Shown here: one piece after another, positions 42,882 through 51,085 of the stretch
Layout of the letters: the number at the start of each line of letters is the position of its first letter
How positions within the stretch are numbered: position 1 is the first letter of the stretch
Assembly (NCBI RefSeq): GCF_001547525.1
Contig: NZ_LNJP01000004.1
Coordinates: 62,001 to 126,000 of the forward strand
DNA length: 64,000 bases
DNA from: Burkholderia anthina
Lineage (GTDB): Bacteria; Pseudomonadota; Gammaproteobacteria; Burkholderiales; Burkholderiaceae
Direction of reading: 5' to 3'
Program-made: the position numbers and the translations under genes
Notes under the pieces: generated by a model
The model's database searches: none
Seen by the model: only the letters and a program-made list of their open reading frames with translations
Told to the model about the DNA's origin: nothing

Positions 42882-44093
42882 TCAGGTGCGCGCGAATGCC
42901 TGCACGAGGGCCGGCGGCGCGTGGGCGACCGTCACCTCCGGCGTGCCGTGCCATGCCGCGAGCTTCTTCACGGCCTTCGCGACGTCGGCCGCGAGCCCGG
43001 TGCCGAACCGCACGCCCGGCTCGACGTGCACGGCCTTCAGCTCGAACGTGCCGAGCCTGCGATGCGCTTTCGCATCGACGCGGCCCACCAGCCGGCCGCG
43101 ATGGAGCACGGGCAGGCAGAAATAGCCGTAGCGCCGCTTGTGCTCGGGCGTATAGCACTCGATCGTGTAGTCGAACCCGAACAGCGTCGACGCGCGCCGC
43201 CGGTCCCAGACGACCGGATCGAACGGCGACAGCAGCGTCGTGACCGTCGAGCGCAGCGTGTCGGCCGCGGCGGCCGGCAGCAGCGCATCGAGCGAGCGGT
43301 GTACGTAGGCCGGCTCCTTCCAGTCGTCGATCCGCACCGGAATCAGGTCGCCGGCCTCGGCGAGCCGCTCCAGCTCCGCGCGGTACGAGCGGCGGGGCAG
43401 CCGGTAGTAGTCGGCCACCCAGTCCGCGCGCACGACGCCGAGCGCGCGGCACGTGTAGTCGAGCAGCGCGGGCAGCACGGCCTCGCGCGGCGGCAGGTCG
43501 CGCGCATCGTCCCAGTCGGGCAGCACGCGTTCGCGCACGTCGTACACGCGCTGGAAATTGCGGCGCTCCGACACCATCAGGTCGCCCGTCGTGAACAGCA
43601 CTTCCAGATGACGCTTTTCGGGCTTGCGATCCCACCAGCCGTTGCCCTTCACGCCGTTTTCGCGTGCGAAATCGGCCGACCGCACCGGGCCTTCTTCGCG
43701 AATCCGCGCAAGCAGCCGCTCGATCTCGGGACGATTCTGCTCATGCCATTCGGCCGCGTATTTCCAGCCCATTCCCGACGGGTCGAGCATTTTGTAGCGC
43801 ATCAGCCCGAACTGCTCGATCGGCAGAAAACACGCTTCGTGCGACCAGTATTCGAACAGGCGCGCTTCGGCGAGATGTTCGTCGAGCCAGTGCGGCGGGA
43901 AATCGCCGAGACGGCTGTACAGCACGAGATACGGGCTGCGCGCGACCACGTGGATGGTATCGATCTGCAACTGCGCCATCCGGCGGATCGTGTCGAGCAC
44001 GTCGGACTTGGTCGCCTTGCGGCGGGGCGGCGTGAGCAGGCCCTGTGCGGCGAGATGCAGGGCGCGGGCGGCGGCGGACGAAAGCGTGAGCAT
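42882..44093 (-). CDS. YcaQ-like DNA glycosylase (HTH_42 winged-helix family)
   Basis: The 403-residue protein matches the AlkZ/YcaQ family throughout, with the catalytic-type motif QLQIDTIHVVARSPY (QxD) and the family's LPVLHRGRLVGRVDAKAHR toward the C-terminus. Such enzymes unhook interstrand cross-links or remove alkylated bases. This one could protect against DNA-damaging natural products. It converges with fabI (21-base gap). Confidence 0.87.
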   Translation of the reverse strand: MLTLSSAAARALHLAAQGLLTPPRRKATKSDVLDTIRRMAQLQIDTIHVVARSPYLVLYSRLGDFPPHWLDEHLAEARLFEYWSHEACFLPIEQFGLMRYKMLDPSGMGWKYAAEWHEQNRPEIERLLARIREEGPVRSADFARENGVKGNGWWDRKPEKRHLEVLFTTGDLMVSERRNFQRVYDVRERVLPDWDDARDLPPREAVLPALLDYTCRALGVVRADWVADYYRLPRRSYRAELERLAEAGDLIPVRIDDWKEPAYVHRSLDALLPAAAADTLRSTVTTLLSPFDPVVWDRRRASTLFGFDYTIECYTPEHKRRYGYFCLPVLHRGRLVGRVDAKAHRRLGTFELKAVHVEPGVRFGTGLAADVAKAVKKLAAWHGTPEVTVAHAPPALVQAFART

Positions 44094-44185
44094 CGGCAGG
44101 ACGGTCGAGGGTGGCGATCGGGAACCACTTTAGCGCGAAAGCGGCGCGCGCGTGCGACGTGCGGCTGCAACGCGTCTGACAATGG

Positions 44186-44218
44186 TTGACAGATACGTTT
44201 CGCAAGTTTCCCTATAGT
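44186..44218 (+). promoter_or_regulatory. promoter of the small RNA candidate
   Basis: TTGACA (44186-44191) is a perfect -35. CCCTATAGT (44210-44218) offers a -10; the spacing is 18 bases to CCCTAT or 21 to TATAGT, so the exact -10 is uncertain. It lies in a gap between minus-strand genes, which leaves the RNA below as its only plus-strand target. Confidence 0.5.
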
Positions 44219-44224
44219 GCGGTT

Positions 44225-44399
44225 CATGGCGCGACGACACGTGCGCGCAACGATTCCGCTTCCGACGCACATATGTCCATGGCACGCAGGAAGCGAATCC
44301 GGGTTTCCCAACCCCCATCGGGAGACCCGGAGCCCTGAGCGGACATCCATGCGGCTATGCACCGGCCCCGTGTGGATGTCCGCTGATTTTTTTGTTTTT
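44225..44399 (+). ncRNA. candidate trans-acting small RNA, three stem-loops
   Basis: No coding sequence is credible here, but three nested, well-paired hairpins follow each other. Stem 1 pairs GATTC(C)GCTTCC (44252-44263) with GGAAGCGAATC (44289-44299), with one bulge. Stem 2 pairs CCGGGTTTCCC (44299-44309) with GGGAGACCCGG (44320-44330); one G-U pair. Stem 3 is the terminator, with 12 perfect pairs and a U-rich tail. A promoter-like sequence stands upstream, so the expected transcript is about 175 bases. This fits a Hfq-type regulatory RNA. I do not recognise it as 6S, tmRNA or SRP RNA. Confidence 0.65.
44338..44399 (+). terminator. strong intrinsic terminator of the small RNA
   Basis: Arms AGCGGACATCCA (44338-44349) and TGGATGTCCGCT (44373-44384) pair perfectly over twelve bases, followed by GA and a T-rich tract to 44399. 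The tract is only on the plus strand, so it ends plus-strand transcription; no plus-strand gene precedes it apart from the small RNA. Confidence 0.85.
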
Positions 44400-44428
44400 C
44401 CGGTTTTTCCTCCATTGTCCGCGACAGG

Positions 44429-45508
44429 TCATGCCGCGGCGCTCGTCTGTCCGGGCCGCAGCGCGCGGGACAGGTCGTAGTGTTTCGCCGCGCCGTAACG
44501 CGGCGAACCGAAGTGCCAATCGTAGTTGCCGCGAATGTACGTCCGGGCCTCGTCGAGCAGGCGCAGCGACGCACGATCGTCGGTGCGCGCGCGCACCTTT
44601 TCTTCCAGATCGAGATAACGCGCCAGATAGCCGTTGTGAATGTCCGCCGCCGCGTCGAGCGCGGCCTGCGGCGGGAGCCCGCGTTCGTGTATCAGCACGC
44701 ACACGAGATTGCTGCTCGATTCGCCGGCTTCCTTCGGATACGAGAAGATGTCGTTGCACAGGCACAGGATCGCGTTGGACAGCCTGCGCAGGCGCTCGAC
44801 CGCTGCGTCTGCGTAGAACGCGGCCGGCGCTTCGTAGCCTGCGGCGATATCGATCAGCGCGAACGCACCCTCGCCGCAGCCGTTGTACGTGCGGCCGGAC
44901 AGGTATTCGGCCTCGCCTGGCACGACGTCGGTCGCGAACCGGCCGGCTTCCCACAGCGTCGAGAACAGGAACGTCATCATCCCTGCCACCCAGCGGGCGT
45001 ACTGCACGCGCGTGGACACGGCGGCGATACGCGCGCATATGTCCTGCGTCGCGCGTTGCAGGGCCGGCAGGAACGCGGCCAGGTGCGGCAGGCGCGCCGC
45101 CAGCGCGGCGCGCAGCGGCGCCGGATCATGGCCGCTCGGATCGGCGATCATCTCGTAGAGCCACAAGTAGAGCGCACCGAGCTCGCCCGGGGCGCGCGCG
45201 ACGCCGTGCAGGCTGCACAGGCCGTCGTCGATCGCGAAGATCCAGCCGTAAGCGCGGGCGGTCGTGCACAGTCCGTCGAAGGACGAATGCGCATAGACGC
45301 GCGCGCAGTATTCGCCGACCTTGCCGTGACGGATGCCGTGCGCCCAGCGCGGATCGTCGAGCAATCCGTGGCTGTTCATCCACGCGTGAAGGTCGGCTTC
45401 GGCGCGCTCGGCATCGGAATGCACGGATGTTTCGAACGGGTAGGGCAGATGCGGCAGCACCAGCGTGGGCGCGGCGGCTTCGACGGCAACGGTTTCGACG
45501 GTGGACAT
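44429..45508 (-). CDS. class I terpene synthase
   Basis: I start at the ATG at 45508 with GAGGT upstream, giving 359 residues; the longest frame adds 58 arginine-rich residues unlike the family. Both metal-binding motifs are present: DDGLCSLHG (D94/D95) and NDIFSYPKE (N252-E260, the NDxxSxxxE pattern), plus an RY pair near the end (SPRYG). It ionises a prenyl diphosphate and cyclises it. The cis-prenyltransferase gene 53 bases upstream probably makes its substrate. The product is unknown. Confidence 0.87.
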   Translation of the reverse strand: MSTVETVAVEAAAPTLVLPHLPYPFETSVHSDAERAEADLHAWMNSHGLLDDPRWAHGIRHGKVGEYCARVYAHSSFDGLCTTARAYGWIFAIDDGLCSLHGVARAPGELGALYLWLYEMIADPSGHDPAPLRAALAARLPHLAAFLPALQRATQDICARIAAVSTRVQYARWVAGMMTFLFSTLWEAGRFATDVVPGEAEYLSGRTYNGCGEGAFALIDIAAGYEAPAAFYADAAVERLRRLSNAILCLCNDIFSYPKEAGESSSNLVCVLIHERGLPPQAALDAAADIHNGYLARYLDLEEKVRARTDDRASLRLLDEARTYIRGNYDWHFGSPRYGAAKHYDLSRALRPGQTSAAA

Positions 45509-45561
45509 GGCGTACCTCGCGGATGGCGGGTGACAACAGGTGTCGTGAGGAGCGCGCCGGG

Positions 45562-46332
45562 CTACTTGCCGAACCGGCGCGCGCGCTTGCCGTACGCATC
45601 GATGGCCTGTTCGAAATCGTCGCGTCCGAAATCGGGCCAGCACGTCGGCGTGAAATAGAACTCGGAGAAAGCGGTTTGCCACAGCATGAAATTCGACAGG
45701 CGCTGTTCGCCCGACGTGCGGATCACGAGGTCCGGCTCAGGCTGGCCGGCCGTATACAGCCGGCTCGCGATCGACTCCGGGCTGAGTTGCGCGAGCAACT
45801 GATCGACGGTGCCGGCCGCGACGTGCTCCGCGATCAGCGAGCGGACTGCGTGCAGCAGGTCGAGGCGGCCGCTATAGGCGACCGCGATGTTCACGTCGAG
45901 CCCGCGCGCGTGGGCCGTGCGTTGCTGCGCGGCGCCGATGCGCTCGGCCGTGGCGGGCGGCAGCTGCGTCAGGTCGCCGATCACGTGCAGGCGCCAGCGG
46001 CCGCTGGCGGCGAGCTCGTCGAAGACGTCGGCGATCACCGCTAGCAGGCCGCGCAATTCCCCGGCGTCGCGCTGGAGATTCTCGGTGGACAGCGGCCACA
46101 GCGTCACGAGCGGGATCCCGGCTTCCTCGCACCACGACAGCAGCGCATGCACGTTGCGTCCGCCGGCCCGATAGCCGTCGGCGGCCGGCAGGCCGAGGCG
46201 CTCCGCCCAGCGCCGGTTGCCGTCGAGAATGACGGCGAGATGGGTCGGCAACGGCGGCCGGGCCGCATCCGGTTCAGCGGGCGAGTGGATGGCGAATGTT
46301 TCCGGCGCGCGCAGAATCAGCTCTCGAGTCAT
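45562..46332 (-). CDS. cis-prenyltransferase (UppS family)
   Basis: The 256-residue protein has the UppS signature VILDGNRRWA (D37) and the C-terminal RTSGEQRLSNFMLWQTAFSE. AAGGAG precedes the ATG. UppS enzymes extend prenyl diphosphates with Z-double bonds. Because it forms an operon with a terpene synthase, it is more likely a dedicated short-chain Z-prenyl synthase than the essential cell-wall enzyme. The chain length is not readable. Confidence 0.85.
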   Translation of the reverse strand: MTRELILRAPETFAIHSPAEPDAARPPLPTHLAVILDGNRRWAERLGLPAADGYRAGGRNVHALLSWCEEAGIPLVTLWPLSTENLQRDAGELRGLLAVIADVFDELAASGRWRLHVIGDLTQLPPATAERIGAAQQRTAHARGLDVNIAVAYSGRLDLLHAVRSLIAEHVAAGTVDQLLAQLSPESIASRLYTAGQPEPDLVIRTSGEQRLSNFMLWQTAFSEFYFTPTCWPDFGRDDFEQAIDAYGKRARRFGK

Positions 46333-46680
46333 GGAGACTCCTTCGAGGCGAGATAGCGATCGAAACGTGAAACAGCGGATGGGATGGTTATCGCGACTGC
46401 TGCAATCCGGCGGGGGATTCCGTTCGCGCCGATGCGAGCGACCATTATCGATCAATGGATTTCGGATTATCAAGTCGTTCGCATGCACGATATCGAGGCG
46501 CCCGGGCGCGCAAGCGGCCGCGCAGGCGTGGCGCGGCGCCGGCGGATATCGAAAGCGGTGATGCGCGATCGATTTTCGAGCCGATGTTATTTCGGCATGT
46601 GGATTCGGCGAGCGGTTTGTGTGTTTCGCGCGATTGAATAAATCGCGGAATTGGAAAATAAAAACGACGTAATACCCGGG
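46333..46680. other. gene-free stretch upstream of the prenyltransferase
   Basis: The 348 bases hold no supported gene. The left part is GC-rich and should carry the prenyltransferase promoter (minus strand). The right part, 46570-46680, becomes AT-rich. Confidence 0.4.
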
Positions 46681-46720
46681 CGATCGATTGCGGCGAAAAC
46701 GCTTCCGCCGCAATCGATCG
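46681..46720 (-). terminator. hairpin terminator after the DHA2 efflux gene
   Basis: Fifteen perfectly paired bases (arms CGATCGATTGCGGCG at 46681-46695 and its complement at 46706-46720) sit just after the minus-strand stop at 46729. A T-rich stretch (TTTTTATTTT) follows after about 15 bases on the minus strand, a slightly distant but usable tail. Confidence 0.55.
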
Positions 46721-46728
46721 GCGGCCGT

Positions 46729-48153
46729 TTACTGCCGCTTGCCGCGCGCGATTTCGTCGCCGGCGCCGGGCGGCAGCCGCCGCGTGATCGGAATCGACGC
46801 GAACGAGCACAGCCCGACCACCAGGAACGCGGGCCAGAAATCCGACCACACCATCGCCTGATGGCCCTGGAGCCAATGCGACACGTGCAGCACGAGGCCG
46901 GCCACCGTGACGCCCAGGCCGAGCGACATCTGCTGCACGACGCTGCCGAGGCTCGTCGCGCGGCCGGCGTCGCGCGGCGAGATGTCCGCATAGATCATCG
47001 AATTCAGGCTAGTGAACTGCAGCGCGGGGAAGATGCCGCCGACGAGCACGATCAGCCAGATCGCCCAGGTCGCCATGCCGGGATGGAACACACCGTATGC
47101 GGCGATCGCGAGGCCCGCGAATGCCGCGTTGTAGATCAGCACCGTGCGAAAGCCGAAGCGGCGCAGCGTATGCGTGGCCGTCGACCGGCTGACCGCGCCG
47201 CCGAGCGCGGACGCGCACGTGATGAGCCCCGAGTGGAACGCGCTCATGCCGAGCCCTTCCTGCAGCGCGAGCGGCAGCAGGAACGGCACCGCGCCGAGGC
47301 CGATGCGGAACAGCGACCCGCCGACGACGCTCGCGTGGTAGGTCGGGATCTTCAGGAAACCGAGGTCGAGCACGGGGCGTGTCTTGCGGCGCGCGTACGG
47401 CACATACAGCGCGAGCATCGCGGCGCCGGCCGCGCACATGATGATCGCGTTCGAGCGCGACGTGAGCGAGCCGTCGATCAGCGTGAGGCCCATCAGCAGC
47501 AGTGCGGCGCCGCTGGCCGACAGCAGGAAGCCGAACCAGTCGAGCGGGCCCGGATCGGGTTCGTGCGTGTTCGCGATGTGCTTGCTCGCGAGGTAGATTC
47601 CGTAAAGGCCGATCGGCACGTTGATGAAGAAGATCATCCGCCAGTGCAGGTAGGTCGTGATGAAGCCGCCGACGAGCGGCCCGACCGTGGGCCCGAACAG
47701 CGCGGGAATTGCGAGGTAGTTCATCGCGCGCACGAGATCGGCGCGCGGCACCGCGCGGAAGATGATGATGCGGCCGACCGGCACCATCATCGCGCCGCCG
47801 ACGCCCTGGATGAAGCGCGCGAACGTGAGCACGCCGAGGGAGTTGGATGCCGCGCACATCAGCGAGCCGACGACGAAGATGCCGATCGCGGTGCGGAACA
47901 CGGAGCGGGCGCTGAAGCGGTCGGCGAGCCAGCCGCAGATCGGGATGAACACGCCGAGACCGACCACGTAGGCCGTGATCGCGATGTTCAGCGTGACGGG
48001 GTTGTGCCCGAAGTCCCTCGCCATCGCAGGCAGTGCGGTGACGATGATGTTCGCGTCGACGCTTTCCATGAACAACGCACAGGCAACGATGAGCGGTGCT
48101 AGAAAGACGGGCGACATGAGGAGGGCGCGCGGTAAAGACGCCATTATGCCCAT
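46729..48153 (-). CDS. MFS multidrug transporter, DHA2 (EmrB-like)
   Basis: The 474-residue protein has about fourteen hydrophobic segments and DHA2 motifs: MESVDANIIVTALPAMARDF, LADRFSARSVFR and GPTVGPLVGGFI. EmrB-type pumps export drugs. No membrane-fusion partner lies nearby. The start is M1 or M4 (48153 or 48144); a palindrome overlaps both. The divergent TetR gene is a likely regulator of it. Confidence 0.88.
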   Translation of the reverse strand: MGIMASLPRALLMSPVFLAPLIVACALFMESVDANIIVTALPAMARDFGHNPVTLNIAITAYVVGLGVFIPICGWLADRFSARSVFRTAIGIFVVGSLMCAASNSLGVLTFARFIQGVGGAMMVPVGRIIIFRAVPRADLVRAMNYLAIPALFGPTVGPLVGGFITTYLHWRMIFFINVPIGLYGIYLASKHIANTHEPDPGPLDWFGFLLSASGAALLLMGLTLIDGSLTSRSNAIIMCAAGAAMLALYVPYARRKTRPVLDLGFLKIPTYHASVVGGSLFRIGLGAVPFLLPLALQEGLGMSAFHSGLITCASALGGAVSRSTATHTLRRFGFRTVLIYNAAFAGLAIAAYGVFHPGMATWAIWLIVLVGGIFPALQFTSLNSMIYADISPRDAGRATSLGSVVQQMSLGLGVTVAGLVLHVSHWLQGHQAMVWSDFWPAFLVVGLCSFASIPITRRLPPGAGDEIARGKRQ

Positions 48154-48157
48154 AATG
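48142..48157. promoter_or_regulatory. palindrome over the start of the DHA2 gene
   Basis: Arms CATTATG and CATAATG flank a two-base centre. The palindrome covers the start codon region of the efflux gene. It differs from the TetR-gene palindrome at 48458, so if functional it may bind a different regulator, or may be chance. Confidence 0.35.
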
Positions 48158-48431
48158 TGAGCGCTGCGTCACGTATGACAACAGTTGTTCCGCATGTTGC
48201 AACAGTCGTCTTTTCTGACGGGTGGCGTGGAAGGGATGACTGCGCGCGCGCGAGCGGTGCGCTGCTTGCCCGGTGAACAAATCCGCATCGTCGCAGCGGG
48301 GCGCGCGCGCTTTCGATATCGGGCAGGATGTCGACGCGGTGATTTCCCAACCGCGTGTCGCACGGTAAATCGACCGCGCGTTTGCGCTTGAATGCGACGA
48401 GCGGCGCGTCGGCCGGCCATGTCGATTCCTT

Positions 48432-48479
48432 TTGACGGCACGGCGGTGCGTTTCTAAAATATGAGCACTTGCTCATATT
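48432..48479 (+). promoter_or_regulatory. TetR-gene promoter overlapped by a perfect operator
   Basis: TTGACG (48432-48437), 17 bases, TAAAAT (48455-48460) form a good sigma-70 promoter. A perfect palindrome, arms AATATGAGCA (48458-48467) and TGCTCATATT (48470-48479), overlaps the -10. Repressor binding would block its own promoter. The rest of the 48158-48431 gap between the divergent genes holds no gene. Confidence 0.75.
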
Positions 48480-48498
48480 CGGAACTCGCGTTCCCGCC

Positions 48499-49128
48499 AT
48501 GTCGGAATCGTCCTCGCGCATCCCGCTTTCGCCCCGCAAGGCGCCGCGCCAGCGCCGCTCGATGGCCACCGTCGATGCGATCGTCGAGGCCGCCGCTCGC
48601 GTTCTGGAGCGCGACGGCTTCGATGGCTACACGACGAATGCCGTGGCCGCGCTGGCCGGTGTGAGCATCGGCTCCCTCTATCAATACTTCCCGAACCGCG
48701 ATGCGCTGACGGCCGCGCTCGTCGAGCGCGAGAGCGCGCATCTGCTCGACGACGTCGACCGCGCAGCCGCGCGGTCGTCCTGCGACGACGTGCTGCGCGC
48801 GCTGGTGCGCGCGGCCGTCGCACACCAGATGCGCCGGCCGGCGCTCGCGCGGCTGATCGATTTCGAGGAGGCGCGATTGCCGCTCGGCGCGCGCACCGCT
48901 CGCGTCGCGGACCGCGTCCACGCGACCTTGCTGCATGCGCTCGGGCTGCGCGATGCGCCACGCGTCGCCGCGCCCGACGTGGTCGCGCACGATCTGCTCG
49001 CGATCGTGAAAGGCATCGTCGATGCGGCGGGCGCGCGCGGGGAGACCGATGCCGATGCGCTCGAAGCGCGCGCGTGGCGGGCGGTGCGCGGTTATCTGCG
49101 GGAGTCGCGCGAATCGAAACTTGCTTGA
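48499..49128 (+). CDS. TetR-family transcriptional repressor
   Basis: The 209-residue protein (ATG at 48499) has an N-terminal TetR helix-turn-helix (about 25-70: TTNAVAALAGVSIGSLYQYFPNRDAL) and an alpha-helical ligand domain. It is divergent from the DHA2 efflux gene and carries its own palindromic operator, so it probably represses itself and perhaps the pump. Confidence 0.88.
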   Translation: MSESSSRIPLSPRKAPRQRRSMATVDAIVEAAARVLERDGFDGYTTNAVAALAGVSIGSLYQYFPNRDALTAALVERESAHLLDDVDRAAARSSCDDVLRALVRAAVAHQMRRPALARLIDFEEARLPLGARTARVADRVHATLLHALGLRDAPRVAAPDVVAHDLLAIVKGIVDAAGARGETDADALEARAWRAVRGYLRESRESKLA

Positions 49129-49263
49129 CACGCATGTTTCGTGCGACAGTCGGGCCCATTCACACCACAACATGACGCGTATCGATCGAAGGCCATCGAG
49201 ACGAACGCGCGCGCGAACGAGACCTCGTGCCGATCCACCACCATCGAAAGGAGGGGACACGCC

Positions 49264-50982
49264 ATGACGTCACGTCGTGCCGCACCGCTTGCATCTCGTT
49301 TCTCGTCGCGTCAGTCGCCGCCCGCGCCGCGTCTGCGCTGGGCCGCCGCGCTGGCCATCGCCTATCTTGCCGTCGCCGGCTGCGCCGCGCAGGCCGACAA
49401 TGCGCATCAGGCCGCCGCGCAAGCGGCCAGCCAGTCGGCGTTGCCGGCCACCACCGCGGCCGCTTCCGCGCCCGCGTCGGGCACGCTGCTGCCGCCGCCG
49501 AGCCAGCTCTACGGCGACCTGTTCGTCGCGGTGCAGACCGCGCAGCTCTATCCCGACCAGAAGACCTTCGTCGACGCCACGCCCGACACCGATCCCGCGA
49601 CGATCGTGCAGTTGTATCAGCAACAGAAATCGCAGCCGGGTTTCTCGCTGAAGGCGTTCGTCGACCAGCATTTCACACCGCCCGCGGCAGGCGGCGTGAC
49701 GCCGCCGCCGAACCAGACGCTGCGCCAGCACATCGACTGGCTGTGGCCGCAGCTCACGCGCACGAGCGTCACGGCGCCCCCGTACAGTTCGCTGATTCCG
49801 ATGCCGAAGCCGTACGTCGTGCCGGGCGGCCGCTTCCGTGAAGGCTACTACTGGGACACCTATTTCACGATGCTCGGGCTGCAGGTGTCGGGGCGCGAGG
49901 ATCTCGTCGACGACATGCTCGACAACTTCGCCTACCTGATCGATACGGTCGGGCACATCCCGAACGGCAATCGCACGTATTATGCGAGCCGCTCGCAGCC
50001 GCCGTTCTTCGCGTACATGGTCACGCTCGCCGCGCAGGTCGAAGGCGACAAGGTCTACCAGAAATACCTGCCGGCGCTACGCAAGGAGCATGCGTACTGG
50101 ATGCAGGGCGAAACCACGACGCCGCGCGGGCAGGCCGCGCGCCACGTGGTCACGATGCCCGACGGCGCGGTGCTGAACCGCTACTGGGATGCGAGCGACA
50201 CGCCGCGCGACGAATCGTATCTCCAGGACGTGACGACCGCGAAATCGGTGCCGTCCCGTCCGGCGAACGAGGTGTACCGCGACCTGCGCGCGGGCGCCGA
50301 AAGCGGCTGGGACTACAGCTCGCGCTGGTTCGGAGACGGCAAGACGCTCGCGACGATCCGCACGACCTCGATCGTGCCGGTCGACCTGAACAGCCTGATG
50401 TTCCATCTCGAGACGACCATCGTGAAGGGCTGCGCGCTCACGCGCGACATCGGCTGCGTGGCCGATTTCTCGGCGCGGGCTGGACGGCGTGCGGCCGCGA
50501 TCAATCACTACCTGTGGAACCGCCGCGGCTATTACGGCGACTATGACTGGCAGTTGCGCAAGCCGCGCGACGGCGTGACGGCGGCCGCGCTGTATCCGCT
50601 GTTCGCGGGCGTGGCGTGGCCGGAGCGCGCGAAGGCGACCGCGCGTGAAGTGCGCAAGACGCTGCTGCAGCCGGGCGGCCTCGTGACGACGACCGAGCAC
50701 ACGGGCCAGCAATGGGATGCGCCGAACGGCTGGGCGCCGCTGCAGTGGATCGCGATCGACGGGCTGCGCCGTTACGGCGAACCGGCGCTCGCGAAGGACA
50801 TCGGCACGCGTTTCCTGGCCGACGTGAAGCAGGTGTACGCGACCGAAGGCAAGCTCGTCGAGAAGTACGTGGTCGAAGGCACGGGCACGGGCGGCGGCGG
50901 AGGGGGCGAATACCCGTTGCAGGACGGCTTCGGCTGGACCAACGGCGTCACGCTGAAACTGCTGGGGCTGTACGGCGAATAG
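49264..50982 (+). CDS. treA: periplasmic trehalase (possible lipoprotein)
   Basis: I start at the ATG at 49264, preceded by AAGGAGG, giving 572 residues. The export signal ends in a lipobox-like AVAGC, then an Ala-rich linker. The glycoside hydrolase family 37 signatures PGGRFREGYYWDTYF and QWDAPNGWAP are present. It hydrolyses trehalose to two glucoses outside the cytoplasm. It converges with an OprB porin gene. Together they would support growth on trehalose or osmolyte recycling. Confidence 0.9.
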   Translation: MTSRRAAPLASRFSSRQSPPAPRLRWAAALAIAYLAVAGCAAQADNAHQAAAQAASQSALPATTAAASAPASGTLLPPPSQLYGDLFVAVQTAQLYPDQKTFVDATPDTDPATIVQLYQQQKSQPGFSLKAFVDQHFTPPAAGGVTPPPNQTLRQHIDWLWPQLTRTSVTAPPYSSLIPMPKPYVVPGGRFREGYYWDTYFTMLGLQVSGREDLVDDMLDNFAYLIDTVGHIPNGNRTYYASRSQPPFFAYMVTLAAQVEGDKVYQKYLPALRKEHAYWMQGETTTPRGQAARHVVTMPDGAVLNRYWDASDTPRDESYLQDVTTAKSVPSRPANEVYRDLRAGAESGWDYSSRWFGDGKTLATIRTTSIVPVDLNSLMFHLETTIVKGCALTRDIGCVADFSARAGRRAAAINHYLWNRRGYYGDYDWQLRKPRDGVTAAALYPLFAGVAWPERAKATAREVRKTLLQPGGLVTTTEHTGQQWDAPNGWAPLQWIAIDGLRRYGEPALAKDIGTRFLADVKQVYATEGKLVEKYVVEGTGTGGGGGGEYPLQDGFGWTNGVTLKLLGLYGE

Positions 50983-51085
50983 TGTGTAGTGCGCGGGAGG
51001 GGCCGCATGCCCGTACCGCAAGCCACCGCACGGGCCGGACCGTCGCGCAAGCGGCCGGCCGGCCCGGGTCTTCATGCGGCTCGCA

